A stretch of 64,000 bases of DNA from Streptomyces sp. LBL. GTDB lineage: Bacteria; Actinomycetota; Actinomycetes; Streptomycetales; Streptomycetaceae. Both the position numbers and the translations under genes were made by a program. Below, in pieces: positions 40,877 to 49,938 of the stretch. The DNA lies in contig NZ_JARXYX010000015.1 of assembly GCF_029893585.1 (NCBI RefSeq), positions 140,492-204,491 on the forward strand, given 5' to 3'. The notes under the pieces were generated by a model, which was not told where the DNA came from, ran no database searches, and was given only the letters and a program-made list of their open reading frames with translations. Position 1 is the first letter of the stretch, and every line of letters starts with the position of its first letter.

Positions 40877-42625
40877 ATGAGAAACGTGCACACCGGTGCC
40901 GTAGGCAACCCGGATGTCATGGGCATGACCAGGCGATCTCTGCTGGGAAGCGCCGTCGCCGTCGTGGCCGGCGCCGGTACGGTGATGTCCGCCGCCGGTA
41001 CCGCGACGGCCGGCGCCGGCAGCGCGGTGGGCGTCGACTCGAGTACCGCGCCGGTCGTCCCGGCCCTGTGGCGGGAGTTCAGCCGCACACCGTTCACCCA
41101 CCCACAGATCCCGTACGTCGGCCGAGCGGGTTGCCACGGCGGAGCGGTGCGCCTCCCCCGCCGCCCCGGCGTCTTCGACGTACGCGCCTTCGGTGCCGTG
41201 GCGGACGGCAGGACCGACTGCGCCCCCGCCATCAACCGTGCCATCGCCGCCGCCGGCCGGGCCGGGGGTGGTACGGTCACCATCCCGCCCGGCGTGTTCC
41301 GTATCGACGACGTGATCCGGGTGAACCACTCGAACGTGCGCCTCAAGGGCGCCGGCAGCGGCCGCACCAAGCTGTACGCGACGAAGAACCTCACCGAACT
41401 GATCGGCGTGTACGGCTCCCGTTACGGCGGCGACAAGTCGTCCTGGTCCTGGGCGGGCGGCCTGATCTGGCTGGCCCCCGAAGCGCGTTGGACCTCGCTC
41501 GTCGGCGCGATCAGGGCGAAGGCGTGGCCCTTCGAGGGCTGGACGGGCAACAAGCGCGACGAGTGGCGGACGCTCACGACGGTCGCACCGGCACGGCAGG
41601 GCTCCTGGACGGTGACGGTGGCGGACACGTCGTCACTGCGGCCCGGCGCCCTGGTCCTCCTCCGGCTCGCCGACGACGCGGACCACACGCTCCTTGAGCA
41701 CATGAGCGGCGGCGGGCCGGGACCGGAGGCCTATCTCTGGGACGACAAGACGAAACTGACGTCGTACGTGCCCTACGAATGGCCCGTCCGCATCGCCCAC
41801 ATCCGCGGCCGGAAGGTCACCCTGGAACGCCCGCTCCCGCTCGACGTACGTCCGGAGTGGAACCCCCGGCTGACCACCCACGTCACGGAGTTGTCGAACT
41901 CGGGCGTCGAGGGTCTGACCCTGGAGGCGGTGGAGACTCCGCAACAGCAGCACCTGCTGGACAAGGGCTACAACGGCGTCGTCCTGCAGTGCGCGTACGA
42001 CTGCTGGGTGGACGACGTGACGGTCCGGCACGTCGACAACGGATTCGGCCTGGTGGCCGCCTCCGCGTGCACCCTGCGCCGAACGCGCGTCACGGGCCGC
42101 GGATCCCATCACCCCTACTTCTGCCGTGAGGGATCGCACGACAACCTCATCGAGGACTTCGCGATCGACGAGCGCACCAGCCCCGCACCGTCGAACACCC
42201 AACTGCACGGCATCAATGTCGAGGGACTGTCCTCGTACAACGTCTGGTCGCGCGGCGACATGCGGATGGGCACCTTCGACAGCCACCGCGGCCTGCCCTT
42301 CGCCAATGTCCGTACCGACATCACCGTGACCAACAACGGCCGCCACGGTGGTGACGCCAGCGCCGGTCCGCTGTTCGGCGCCCGCTTCACGCACTGGAAC
42401 ATCCGCGTCACCAACGGCCGGGCGGGCCTGATGAAAATCGACACCCTGGCGCCATACTCCGCCACCGTCGCCATCAACGAGGTCAGCGAGTTCGACCAGA
42501 TCGACGTCCCCGATTTCACCGGCGACCTGCACGCACGCCTGGAACTGTACGCAAGCCCCCGTGCGGTACGACCGCGCAACCTGTACGAGGCCCAGCGCGA
42601 GCTCCAGTGCCGCGACAGGCACTAG
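40877..42625 (+). CDS. Secreted right-handed beta-helix protein (pectate lyase 3/GH28-related)
   Basis: About 582 residues. Tat-type signal ('MTRRSLLGSAVAVVAGAG') sits after a 16-residue lead; AAGGG lies 8 bases before the chosen ATG. The mature part opens with 'FDVRAFGAVADGRTDCAPAINRAIAAA', the start signature of Pectate_lyase_3 beta-helices, and continues with helix coils ('GVVLQCAYDCWVDDVTVRHVDNGFGL'). Likely a lyase or hydrolase acting on an acidic or fucosylated polysaccharide; the catalytic class cannot be fixed from sequence. An internal ATG at 40925 is an alternative start. Confidence 0.85.
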   Translation: MRNVHTGAVGNPDVMGMTRRSLLGSAVAVVAGAGTVMSAAGTATAGAGSAVGVDSSTAPVVPALWREFSRTPFTHPQIPYVGRAGCHGGAVRLPRRPGVFDVRAFGAVADGRTDCAPAINRAIAAAGRAGGGTVTIPPGVFRIDDVIRVNHSNVRLKGAGSGRTKLYATKNLTELIGVYGSRYGGDKSSWSWAGGLIWLAPEARWTSLVGAIRAKAWPFEGWTGNKRDEWRTLTTVAPARQGSWTVTVADTSSLRPGALVLLRLADDADHTLLEHMSGGGPGPEAYLWDDKTKLTSYVPYEWPVRIAHIRGRKVTLERPLPLDVRPEWNPRLTTHVTELSNSGVEGLTLEAVETPQQQHLLDKGYNGVVLQCAYDCWVDDVTVRHVDNGFGLVAASACTLRRTRVTGRGSHHPYFCREGSHDNLIEDFAIDERTSPAPSNTQLHGINVEGLSSYNVWSRGDMRMGTFDSHRGLPFANVRTDITVTNNGRHGGDASAGPLFGARFTHWNIRVTNGRAGLMKIDTLAPYSATVAINEVSEFDQIDVPDFTGDLHARLELYASPRAVRPRNLYEAQRELQCRDRH

Positions 42626-42700
42626 CACGGCCCAGGACGACGTACCTCACCTTGGGCAATCGCCTGACCGTGTGTTCACCTACATGAACGGAGTGGATTG

Positions 42701-43978
42701 ATGAGCGCAAGACCGCGCCTGGGCGCTCTCCTGGTGGCCCTGGCCGCGTTCACCACCGTAGCCGTCCCCACGGCCTCGGCGCGGGTGACGCCACACCCCA
42801 CCCCCAAGGCCCCGCACACCGCCGTCCTGGACGGCGCCCGTCTGCAGCAGACGAAGATCCGCCTGGACCGCGGCGACCCGCAACTGCGGCGATCCGTCGA
42901 GGCGTTGACGACCCGCGCCGACAAATGGCTGGACCAGGGACCCTGGACGGTGGTCGACAAGCCCAGACCCGCTCCCGGCGGCGACACCCACGACTACCTC
43001 AGCCAGGCCCCGTACTGGTGGCCCTCCACACCGCCGACCTCCGACAACCCCTGGGGCTGCCCGTACGTGCAGCGCGACGGCCAGCGCAATCCCGAGGTCG
43101 ATTCCGGCACCGACCGCCAGGACGTCGAAAAGACCTTCGACTCCTCCTACGACCTCTCCCTCGCCTGGTACTACACGGGCGAGAAGCGGTACGCCGAGAA
43201 GGCCGGCCAGATACTGCGCACCTGGTTCCTCGACCCGGACACCAGGATGAACCCGAACCTGAACCACGCCCAGTTCATCCCCTGCAAGTACGACGGTCGC
43301 GCCATCGGCATCATCGACTTCTCCCAGTCGTACACGAGCGTCCTCGACGCGCTCGCCCTTCTGGACACCGGCGCCCCCGGCTGGACCAGGACGGATCGCA
43401 CGAGCATGAAGAAGTGGAACAAGGACTTCCTCGGCTGGCTCAAGAACAGCGACTTCGGCAGCGAGGAAGCCGCCGCCACCAACAACCACGGCACCTTCTT
43501 CGACATGCAGCTCGCCGGTCTCGCCTACGCGACCGGCGACACGGAGTTGGCCCGCCGAACGGTCCTGAACGCCCGGAGCAAGCGCATCACGCCGCAGATC
43601 TCATCCGACGGCAGCCTGCCCCAGGAACTGGCCCGCACCCGGAGTTGGCACTACTCCACCTTCACCCTGGTCGCCTACAGCCGGCTCGCGGCCATCGGCC
43701 GACACGTCGGCGTAGACCTGTGGGCGTACCAGGGCCCGGACGGACAGGGCCTGTTCAAGGCGGTGGACTACCTGTTGCCCGCCGCGACGGCAGCCTCCGC
43801 CTGGTCGCATCCGGAGCTCGAATTCCACCGGTTCGCGGCAACGGACGTCGTACACGCGGCCGCCGACGCCGGAGACCCGCGCGCGCAAAGAGCCGTTCGG
43901 TCACTGGAGGCACCTCCCGGCGGCGACCTGTGGGCCCTGCGCCCGGCGGCCGAGCAACTGGACTCCATCGCGGGGTGA
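42701..43978 (+). CDS. Secreted alginate-lyase-family protein (PF05426-like; PL5/PL38 type)
   Basis: About 425 residues. Sec signal peptide ending near 'VPTASA'. The (alpha/alpha) toroid motifs 'DYLSQAPYWWPS', 'CKYDGRAIGIIDFSQSY' and 'NNHGTFFDMQ' (candidate catalytic Asn/His) match the alginate_lyase family, which includes glucuronan-active PL38 enzymes. Would cleave uronic-acid polysaccharide by beta-elimination. A GTTCA-N6-TGAAC dyad (42674-42689) lies directly before the start. 75 bases after the beta-helix gene, so possibly co-transcribed. Confidence 0.87.
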   Translation: MSARPRLGALLVALAAFTTVAVPTASARVTPHPTPKAPHTAVLDGARLQQTKIRLDRGDPQLRRSVEALTTRADKWLDQGPWTVVDKPRPAPGGDTHDYLSQAPYWWPSTPPTSDNPWGCPYVQRDGQRNPEVDSGTDRQDVEKTFDSSYDLSLAWYYTGEKRYAEKAGQILRTWFLDPDTRMNPNLNHAQFIPCKYDGRAIGIIDFSQSYTSVLDALALLDTGAPGWTRTDRTSMKKWNKDFLGWLKNSDFGSEEAAATNNHGTFFDMQLAGLAYATGDTELARRTVLNARSKRITPQISSDGSLPQELARTRSWHYSTFTLVAYSRLAAIGRHVGVDLWAYQGPDGQGLFKAVDYLLPAATAASAWSHPELEFHRFAATDVVHAAADAGDPRAQRAVRSLEAPPGGDLWALRPAAEQLDSIAG

Positions 43979-44196
43979 CCCGTACGCCCCCGGATCAGGA
44001 TCGATCAGGCCAAGAGTCCGTACATGAGCAGGTCGCGAAGAGCCCCCTGGGGCGACGCACTGCGCGGGGCCCGGGGTCGGCGGCTCGCTGCCGACTCCGG
44101 GCCCGCAGGGCACCCACGCGGGCCCGGGCCCAGCGCTTGCCGGGCCCGGGCCCACGCTCGTCGTTGCGCCTTGAGCCGAGCGCTGGTCCTCCTGGA

Positions 44197-44248
44197 CCAC
44201 GACCGGCTGGAGCAGTTGCTGCCCACGACCGGCTGGAGCAGTTGCTGC
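44197..44248. repeat. 26-bp perfect tandem duplication
   Basis: Two identical 26-base units, 44197-44222 and 44223-44248, beginning CCACGACCGGCTGGAG. They lie in the non-coding region upstream of the GH95 promoter. A recent slippage duplication is likely. Confidence 0.85.
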
Positions 44249-44354
44249 TGACACCTCCCCGTGCCGCTGGAACCGACCAGACGCCTGTCCAAGAAACTCC
44301 CCGGTCCGATGACCCGCTCCGTCCACTCTGGTGACGTTCCACTCACCCTCTTAC

Positions 44355-44434
44355 ATCGGATCTTTCTTCGAAGTGTTGAGACCGTTGACCTCACTGATGG
44401 CCGCCTCTACTCTCCACCGAGAGATAGATCCGAT
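44355..44434 (+). promoter_or_regulatory. Promoter with paired ATCGGATCT/AGATCCGAT sites for the GH95 gene
   Basis: TTGACC (44385-44390), 17 bases, TACTCT (44408-44413). It is bracketed by ATCGGATCT (44355-44363) and its exact complement AGATCCGAT (44426-44434), one upstream of -35 and one near the start site. The downstream site continues as ATCCGATGAAT, identical to the element after the GH29 promoter. This fits a repressor binding two half-sites or two operators. Confidence 0.6.
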
Positions 44435-44658
44435 GAATCACCTGAGCAGGAAGCGCCTATTGGCATGCCCTCATTACGGCCGGGCCGAGGCACGCTTCCG
44501 CACCCCCTCGCACTGGACCCGGTGAGCCGTGCGCCGTCGAGGGCGCCCACCGCGCCCTGCCTCGCCGCCACCCCCGCGATCACCCCCGGGCCGGGACACG
44601 CCCGGCGTGTGGATCACGCAATGTCAGGAACTGCCCGCATCTTGGAGGCACCCCCGCA

Positions 44659-46956
44659 ATGACCTCTAGAAGAGTTGTGCTCGGATCCGTTCTGGGCGGC
44701 ACAACAGCCGCCGCTCTCCCCGGAGTTGCTCAGGCTGAGCCCACCTCTGCCACACCCGCCGCCGGGGCCGGCCTCGCGCCCGGAGGTTCCTGGCGACTCC
44801 GCAACCGTATGGACTCCGACGGCGCATGGGCCGACTTCCTGCGCGGGCAGGACCTGCTGTGGCGCAAGCTGCCCACGGTCTGGCACGAGGGCCCGTTCCT
44901 GGGTGACGGCCGGCTGGGCAGCATGGTGTACCGGGAACCGGACACGAACAGCATCCGGTTCACGGTTCAGCACGCGGAAGTGCAGGACCACCGCCCGGAG
45001 TTCGGCAGCGGCTGGGGCACCGCCCGGCTGCCCGTGGGACACCTGACCCTCGACCCGGTCGGCACCATCACAGCCGTCGACTGGCGTCTGAGCCTGTGGA
45101 ACGCCGAACTGACCGGCACCGTCACCACGGACAAGGGCACCCTGACACTCGCCGCTCTCATCCACGACGGGATCTTCGCCGCGCGCGTGACGGCCGGCGG
45201 TGGCGAGAAGGTCCGCTGGACCTTCCATCCCGAGGAGGCCATCAGCCCGCGCAAGATCCAGGAGGCGCCACCGGCCGGATACGTGGCCAACCCGCCCTGG
45301 ACCACACGGACCACCGGCGATGTCGAACAGGTCCTCCAGCCGCTCGTCGGCGGCGGCCAGACCGCCACGGCCTACCGCCGCTCCGGCGACACCCTCGTGC
45401 TCAACGTCGCCCACAGCCACCCCTCGAACACCCGGGCCGGCGACGACTCGCTGCGGAAGATCCAGCGCGCCGCCGGCTACGGGACGCTCCGCAAGGAACA
45501 CACCCGCTGGTGGCAAGCGTTCTACCGCAAGAGCTTCGTCTCGATTCCCGACGAGCGGCTGCAGAGCTTCCACTGGATCCAGTTGTACAAGGTGGCGTCG
45601 GCCAGCCGCGAGGGCGGCCCCGTGATGGCCACCTCCGGGCCGTGGCTGGAACCCACCCCCTGGCCGGCCGTGTGGTGGAACCTCAACGTCCAGCTCGAGT
45701 ACTGGCTCATCCACGGCTCCAACCACCTGGAACTCGACTCGCTCGCCAGCACCCTCCGGCAGAGCCAGGAGCAGTTGGCCGCGAACGTGCCCACCGCGTA
45801 CGAGTCGGACAGCGCCGGAGTCGGTCGCAGTTCCGACATGTTCGCCAACCGCAGCGTCGGCACGCCCGGCACCGGCGCCGAAGTGGGCGACCTGACCTGG
45901 GCGTTGCACAACGTCTGGCTGAGTTACCGGCACTCCATGGACAAGGCGCTCCTGCGCGACACGGTGTACCCGCTGCTGCGCCGCGCGATCAACTACTACC
46001 TGCACTTCCTCCAGCCGGGCGACGACGGCAAGCTGCACCTGCCGTCGACACTGTCGCCGGAATACCCGGTGGTGCCCCCGAGGGACACCAACTACGACCT
46101 GGCGCTCATCCGTTGGGGATGCACCGCGCTCCTGGAGGCGACAGCACGCCTGAAGGTCGACGACCCGCTGAAGAGCCGCTGGCAGGAGGTGCTGGCCAAA
46201 CTGACGCCGTACCCGGTCGACGAGAACGGCTTCATGATCGGGGGCGACACCCCGTACGCCCAGTCCCACCGCCACTACTCGCACCTGCTCATGGTCTACC
46301 CGCTGTACCTGGTGAACTGGGACCAGCCGGAGCAGCGGGAACTGATCGAGAAGTCGGTCGTGCGCTGGCACGCGCTGACCGGCGCCCACCGCGGATACAG
46401 CTACACGGGTGCCGCGTCGCTGTACGCGATGATGGGCCGCGGCGAGGTGGCACTGACGTATCTGAAGAAGTTCTTCGACCCCACCACACGCTTCCCGTGC
46501 CGCCCCAACACGCACTACACCGAGGCCGGTCCGGTCATCGAGACACCGCTGTCGGCGTCGCAGTCCCTGCACGACATGCTCTGCCAGAGCTGGGGCGGCG
46601 TCATCCGGGTCTTCCCCGCCGTCCCGCCCTCCTGGTCCGACGTCACCCTCCACGACTTCCGCACCCAGGGGGCCTTCCTGGTCAGCGCGGTCCGCACCGG
46701 AGGGACCACCCGTTTCGTCCGCGTACGCAGCCTGGCGGGCGAGCCGCTCGAACTCCGCCACGGACTGCCCGCCGGCCGACTGACCGCCGTCCTCGACGAC
46801 GGCAGCCCGGCACACACCCGCACGACATCCGAGGGCACCCTCGTCGTCGACCTCCCCAAGGGCCGCGAGGTCCTGCTGTACACCGGGGCACGACCCGATC
46901 TCGACATAGCTCCCGTCGACGTGAGCGAGCCCGGCGAGCCTTGGGGACTGCCGTAA
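44659..46956 (+). CDS. Secreted GH95-family glycoside hydrolase (alpha-fucosidase/galactosidase-like)
   Basis: About 765 residues. Tat-type signal ('SRRVVLGSVLGG...VAQAEP'). An N-terminal beta-sandwich starts with 'FLGDGRLGSMVY', and the (alpha/alpha)6 barrel carries 'WWNLNVQLEYWLIHGSN', 'LPSTLSPEY' and 'HRHYSHLLMVYPL', the usual GH95 landmarks. A C-terminal beta domain follows. GGAGG lies 11 bases before the ATG. Acts on alpha-L-fucosyl or alpha-L-galactosyl residues in known relatives. Shares a promoter element with the GH29 gene, suggesting co-induction. Confidence 0.83.
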   Translation: MTSRRVVLGSVLGGTTAAALPGVAQAEPTSATPAAGAGLAPGGSWRLRNRMDSDGAWADFLRGQDLLWRKLPTVWHEGPFLGDGRLGSMVYREPDTNSIRFTVQHAEVQDHRPEFGSGWGTARLPVGHLTLDPVGTITAVDWRLSLWNAELTGTVTTDKGTLTLAALIHDGIFAARVTAGGGEKVRWTFHPEEAISPRKIQEAPPAGYVANPPWTTRTTGDVEQVLQPLVGGGQTATAYRRSGDTLVLNVAHSHPSNTRAGDDSLRKIQRAAGYGTLRKEHTRWWQAFYRKSFVSIPDERLQSFHWIQLYKVASASREGGPVMATSGPWLEPTPWPAVWWNLNVQLEYWLIHGSNHLELDSLASTLRQSQEQLAANVPTAYESDSAGVGRSSDMFANRSVGTPGTGAEVGDLTWALHNVWLSYRHSMDKALLRDTVYPLLRRAINYYLHFLQPGDDGKLHLPSTLSPEYPVVPPRDTNYDLALIRWGCTALLEATARLKVDDPLKSRWQEVLAKLTPYPVDENGFMIGGDTPYAQSHRHYSHLLMVYPLYLVNWDQPEQRELIEKSVVRWHALTGAHRGYSYTGAASLYAMMGRGEVALTYLKKFFDPTTRFPCRPNTHYTEAGPVIETPLSASQSLHDMLCQSWGGVIRVFPAVPPSWSDVTLHDFRTQGAFLVSAVRTGGTTRFVRVRSLAGEPLELRHGLPAGRLTAVLDDGSPAHTRTTSEGTLVVDLPKGREVLLYTGARPDLDIAPVDVSEPGEPWGLP

Positions 46957-46980
46957 CTCGACAGCGGATCCCAGCACTTC

Positions 46981-47020
46981 CCACGCCGGGGCCGGCACCG
47001 GGGTACCGGCCCCGGCGTGG
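46981..47020 (+). terminator. Hairpin terminator after the GH95 gene
   Basis: Perfect 15-bp stem, CCACGCCGGGGCCGG (46981-46995) with its complement at 47006-47020, and a 10-base loop, 24 bases past the stop codon. Confidence 0.88.
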
Positions 47021-47190
47021 ACTCGCTCCTCCCCCGCCCGGCATCGCTCACGGTGCCGGGCGGATGGGTGCGGGTGCCTTCGGACGGTCCGGGCGCCGGC
47101 ACATGGACCGTGACCGCCGGAGTCACGTACCGATGATCACATCGCGAGACGCCTTTGCGTCATGCCCCTGACCAAGCGTTGGCTCGCACG

Positions 47191-48240
47191 GTGAGTAGCG
47201 AACAACCCGAACAACCCCAACTGTCCGAACGGTCCGAACAGCCGGGACGGTCCCAACTGTCCGAGCAGCCCGAGCGGTCCGAACAGCCCGAACGGCTCGA
47301 ACACCGCGGCAGTGACGCCGTCGGTGACCGCTCCGCGCGACGCGCCGTCACCGTCTTCCCGGTCTTCGTCCTCCTGGCCGGCGCCGTCGGCCTTCTGCTG
47401 CCGGGGACTTTCACCGGCTGGGGCGAGGCGGTGCCGTATCTGCTGGGCGTGGTGATGTTCTGCATGGGCGTCACCATGACCCCACAGGACTTCCGCGGCG
47501 TCGCCAGGCGGCCCTGGGCGGTGGTCCTCGGGCTGGTCGCGCACTACGTCATCATGCCGGGTCTCGGTTGGGCCGTCGCCCACCTGCTCCAGCTCCCGCC
47601 GCAGCTGGCGGCGGGCGTGATCCTCGTCGGTTGCGCCCCCAGCGGCACCGCTTCCAACGTGGTGACCTATCTGGCGCGCGGTGATGTCGCGCTGTCCGTC
47701 TCCGTGGCCACCGTCTCCACGCTCGTGGCCCCGCTGGTCACCCCACCCCTGACGCTGCTGCTGGCGGGCGAGTACCTGCCGGTCGACGCCGGCTCCATGG
47801 TCACCGACATCCTCAAGACGGTGCTGCTGCCGGTGCTCGCGGGCCTCGCCGTGCGGCTCCTGGCCGGCCGCTACGTGCAGCGGGCCCTGCCCGTACTGCC
47901 CTGGCTGTCCGCCCTGACCATCGGCGTGATCGTGAGCGTGGTCGTGGCGGGCAGCGCCGATGCCATCAAGTCGGCCGCCCTGCTGGTCTTCGTCGCCGTC
48001 GTGCTGCACAACGGCCTCGGTCTGGCCCTGGGATACGGCGCGGGACGGATCGCCCGGCTGGGCGAGCCGGGGAGCCGCGCCATGGCCTTCGAGGTCGGGA
48101 TGCAGAACTCCGGACTCGCAGCCTCGCTGGCCACCGCGCACTTCAGTCCGCTGGCCGCCCTGCCGGCCGCGGTCTTCTCCGTCTGGCACAACATCTCCGG
48201 CGCCCTGGCCGCTGCCTGGCTGTCCCGCCGGGCACACTGA
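47191..48240 (+). CDS. Bile acid:sodium symporter (BASS)-family transporter
   Basis: About 349 residues from the GTG at 47191; a TTG at 47155 would add 12 residues and neither has a strong ribosome site. The cytoplasmic lead (about residues 3-40) is a repetitive SEQPER/SQL sequence. About nine to ten transmembrane spans follow with BASS signatures 'VMFCMGVTMTPQDF', 'VILVGCAPSGTASNVVTYLARGDVALSV' and 'EVGMQNSGLAASLA'. Sodium-coupled uptake of an organic anion; substrate unknown (known relatives carry bile acids, pantoate, pyruvate). Confidence 0.9.
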   Translation: MSSEQPEQPQLSERSEQPGRSQLSEQPERSEQPERLEHRGSDAVGDRSARRAVTVFPVFVLLAGAVGLLLPGTFTGWGEAVPYLLGVVMFCMGVTMTPQDFRGVARRPWAVVLGLVAHYVIMPGLGWAVAHLLQLPPQLAAGVILVGCAPSGTASNVVTYLARGDVALSVSVATVSTLVAPLVTPPLTLLLAGEYLPVDAGSMVTDILKTVLLPVLAGLAVRLLAGRYVQRALPVLPWLSALTIGVIVSVVVAGSADAIKSAALLVFVAVVLHNGLGLALGYGAGRIARLGEPGSRAMAFEVGMQNSGLAASLATAHFSPLAALPAAVFSVWHNISGALAAAWLSRRAH

Positions 48241-48324
48241 CGGTGTGTGGGCGCCGGCCACCGCACCCGGGCGGCCGGCGTCGGCACAGCAGCAACGGGC
48301 ACGTTCGTGGCAGAAAACGGTCCG

Positions 48325-48382
48325 GTCGATCAACACGGTCGACCACGACGGCAGTCGATCAGCACGATCGTCCACGACCGCA
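48325..48382. repeat. 29-bp imperfect tandem repeat
   Basis: GTCGATCAACACGGTCGACC... at 48325 is followed at 48354 by GTCGATCAGCACGATCGTCC..., about 80% alike over 29 bases. Non-coding, between convergent BASS and snapalysin genes. Confidence 0.7.
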
Positions 48383-48475
48383 AGAGGCGGGGCATGCCCC
48401 CCCCCAGGCCGAACCACCCCCAGGCCGACCGTGACCCGCACCCGGCTGAGCAGCAGTCCGCACCGGCTGACCGGT

Positions 48476-48504
48476 GTGCGCGGGGACGGACCGTCCCCGC
48501 GCAC
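48476..48504. terminator. Bidirectional hairpin terminator
   Basis: GTGCGCGGGGACGG (48476-48489), one base, then the exact complement (48491-48504). It lies 10 bases from the snapalysin stop and serves the convergent genes. Confidence 0.85.
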
Positions 48505-48513
48505 GTCCGTGGA

Positions 48514-49074
48514 TCAGTCCACGACCACCACGTTGCGGGCGGCCGGCGCCGGGCGGGCAGGCGCGGCACCGAAGTTGCCCTCGACCGCCGTCTTCTCCGC
48601 CGCGTCGGGATAGGGGTTCGTGCAGGAGACACCGGCGCTGGAACCCGACATCAGGCTGGTGCAGGGGCCGGGCTTGCGGTCCGGCAGGCCGAGGATGTGA
48701 CCCAGTTCGTGCGCCGAGATCCGGACCGTGTCGTAGCCCTCGTTCACGGCCTCCCGTCCGATGTAGACCGTTCCGTTGCCGAGCGAGGTGGTCAGCGCCC
48801 GGGGCCAGCCGTTGTCGGCCAGGATCCTGATGTTGGCGCGCTGCCCGGCGGCCGCCGGGCGTAGTTCGACGGTGTCCACACTCTCGTTCCAGATCGCCGC
48901 GCCGCGATCGACGGCGGCCTTGAACTCCGCCGACGCACCGGCGTCATAGGTGACGACGCGGGCCGCGAGCAGTTGATCGCCGGAGCTCGGAGCCGCGTAG
49001 GCCTGGGCGCCGGCCAGGGTGAGAGCCGCCGTGAGAGCAGCGGTGAAGCCATGGACCAACGTTCGGGAGTTCAT
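48514..49074 (-). CDS. snpA: Snapalysin-type small neutral metalloprotease (M7)
   Basis: 186 residues. Sec signal peptide ending in 'AGAQAYAA'. Zinc site 'HELGHILGLPD' (HExxH plus a downstream Asp, the third ligand of snapalysins) and a C-terminal Cys pair ('PGPCTSLMSG...VSCTNPYPD') that should form a disulfide. Secreted milk-hydrolysing endopeptidase in known relatives. No LysR gene is divergent here, unlike many snpA loci. Confidence 0.92.
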   Translation of the reverse strand: MNSRTLVHGFTAALTAALTLAGAQAYAAPSSGDQLLAARVVTYDAGASAEFKAAVDRGAAIWNESVDTVELRPAAAGQRANIRILADNGWPRALTTSLGNGTVYIGREAVNEGYDTVRISAHELGHILGLPDRKPGPCTSLMSGSSAGVSCTNPYPDAAEKTAVEGNFGAAPARPAPAARNVVVVD

Positions 49075-49320
49075 GGTCGACCTCCTGCGAGGGGGGCAAT
49101 GAAGGCATGTTCATGCCACACAGTGCCAGCCCACTGCGTCCACTCCACAGGCCTCAATCCGTCAAACTTCACACCGCCTGTCACCGGGGACAGACGGCCA
49201 GGCGCTTCTCCTTGCCCGGGCACGTGCGGCCACGACGTGGGGAACCGGATTCCCACGAGCGGCGAAGTACCGGTGAAAGCCCAAGACTTCACAGCACGTG
49301 AATCGACGAAAGGAGCCCCC

Positions 49321-49938
49321 ATGACCGTCGAACCAGGCGTCAGGGTGGGGCAGAACAGTGACGCCTCGGTGATCGAACGGTCGTGGGAGGAGCCCGAGGC
49401 ATTCGCCGTGCTCTTCGACCGTCATGCCGACTCGGTGCACGGATACGCGGCGCGCCGACTCGGTGCGGAGGCGGCCGAGGATGTGATGGCCGAGACGTTC
49501 ACCACCGCATTCCAGCAGCGTTTCCGGTACAACACCGAATTGGCCAACGCCCGCCCGTGGCTTTTCGGCATCGCGACCAACCTGATAGGACGCCACCGGC
49601 GCGCCGAGGCCCGGCGTCTGAAAGCGCTTGGGCGGCTGCCATCGGCCGCCCCCGGCCACCAGGCCGAAGAGACGGTCGCGGACCGGGTGGCGGCTCGGGT
49701 CAGTGCGCAGGCGGTACGCAGCGAACTCGCCGGCGCACTGGCCCGGTTACCCGCCCGCCACCGGGACGTACTGCTGCTGGTCGCCTGGGCCGACCTCGGG
49801 TACGAGGAGGTCGCACGCGCCTTGGAGCTGCCGGTGGGAACGGTCCGGTCGCGGCTGCACCGGGCTCGCAAGAAGGTTCGTGAGGCATTGGGCGGGTCCG
49901 ATCCAACCGCTTTCCGAGAGGAATCCGACGATGAATGA
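49321..49938 (+). CDS. ECF-type RNA polymerase sigma factor
   Basis: About 205 residues. Region 2 ('FAVLFDRHADSVHGYAARRLG', 'ETFTTAFQQ', 'RPWLFGIATNLIGRHRR') and region 4 ('LARLPARHRDVLLLVAWADLGYEEVARALELPVGTVRSRLHRARKK') are intact. AAAGGAG lies before the ATG. Overlaps the next gene by 8 bases. Paralogous arrangement to the sigma/partner pair at 55538-56161 and 54480-55541, in opposite orientation. Likely directs a stress or envelope regulon, controlled by its partner. Confidence 0.93.
   Translation: MTVEPGVRVGQNSDASVIERSWEEPEAFAVLFDRHADSVHGYAARRLGAEAAEDVMAETFTTAFQQRFRYNTELANARPWLFGIATNLIGRHRRAEARRLKALGRLPSAAPGHQAEETVADRVAARVSAQAVRSELAGALARLPARHRDVLLLVAWADLGYEEVARALELPVGTVRSRLHRARKKVREALGGSDPTAFREESDDE

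Larger units (their letters stand above)
43979..44658. other. 680-bp non-coding region between lyase and GH95 genes
   Basis: No credible gene. It holds a GGGCCCG-rich stretch (44085-44165) able to form several hairpins, a 26-bp tandem repeat (44197-44248), a promoter with flanking ATCGGATCT/AGATCCGAT elements (44355-44434) and a leader of over 200 bases to the GH95 start. Confidence 0.6.

Noticed and set aside
44614..46998. A long minus-strand frame opposite the GH95 gene
   Set aside because: It mirrors the GH95 codons, has a biased Gly/Arg/Val composition and no ribosome site; GH95 homology is clear on the plus strand.
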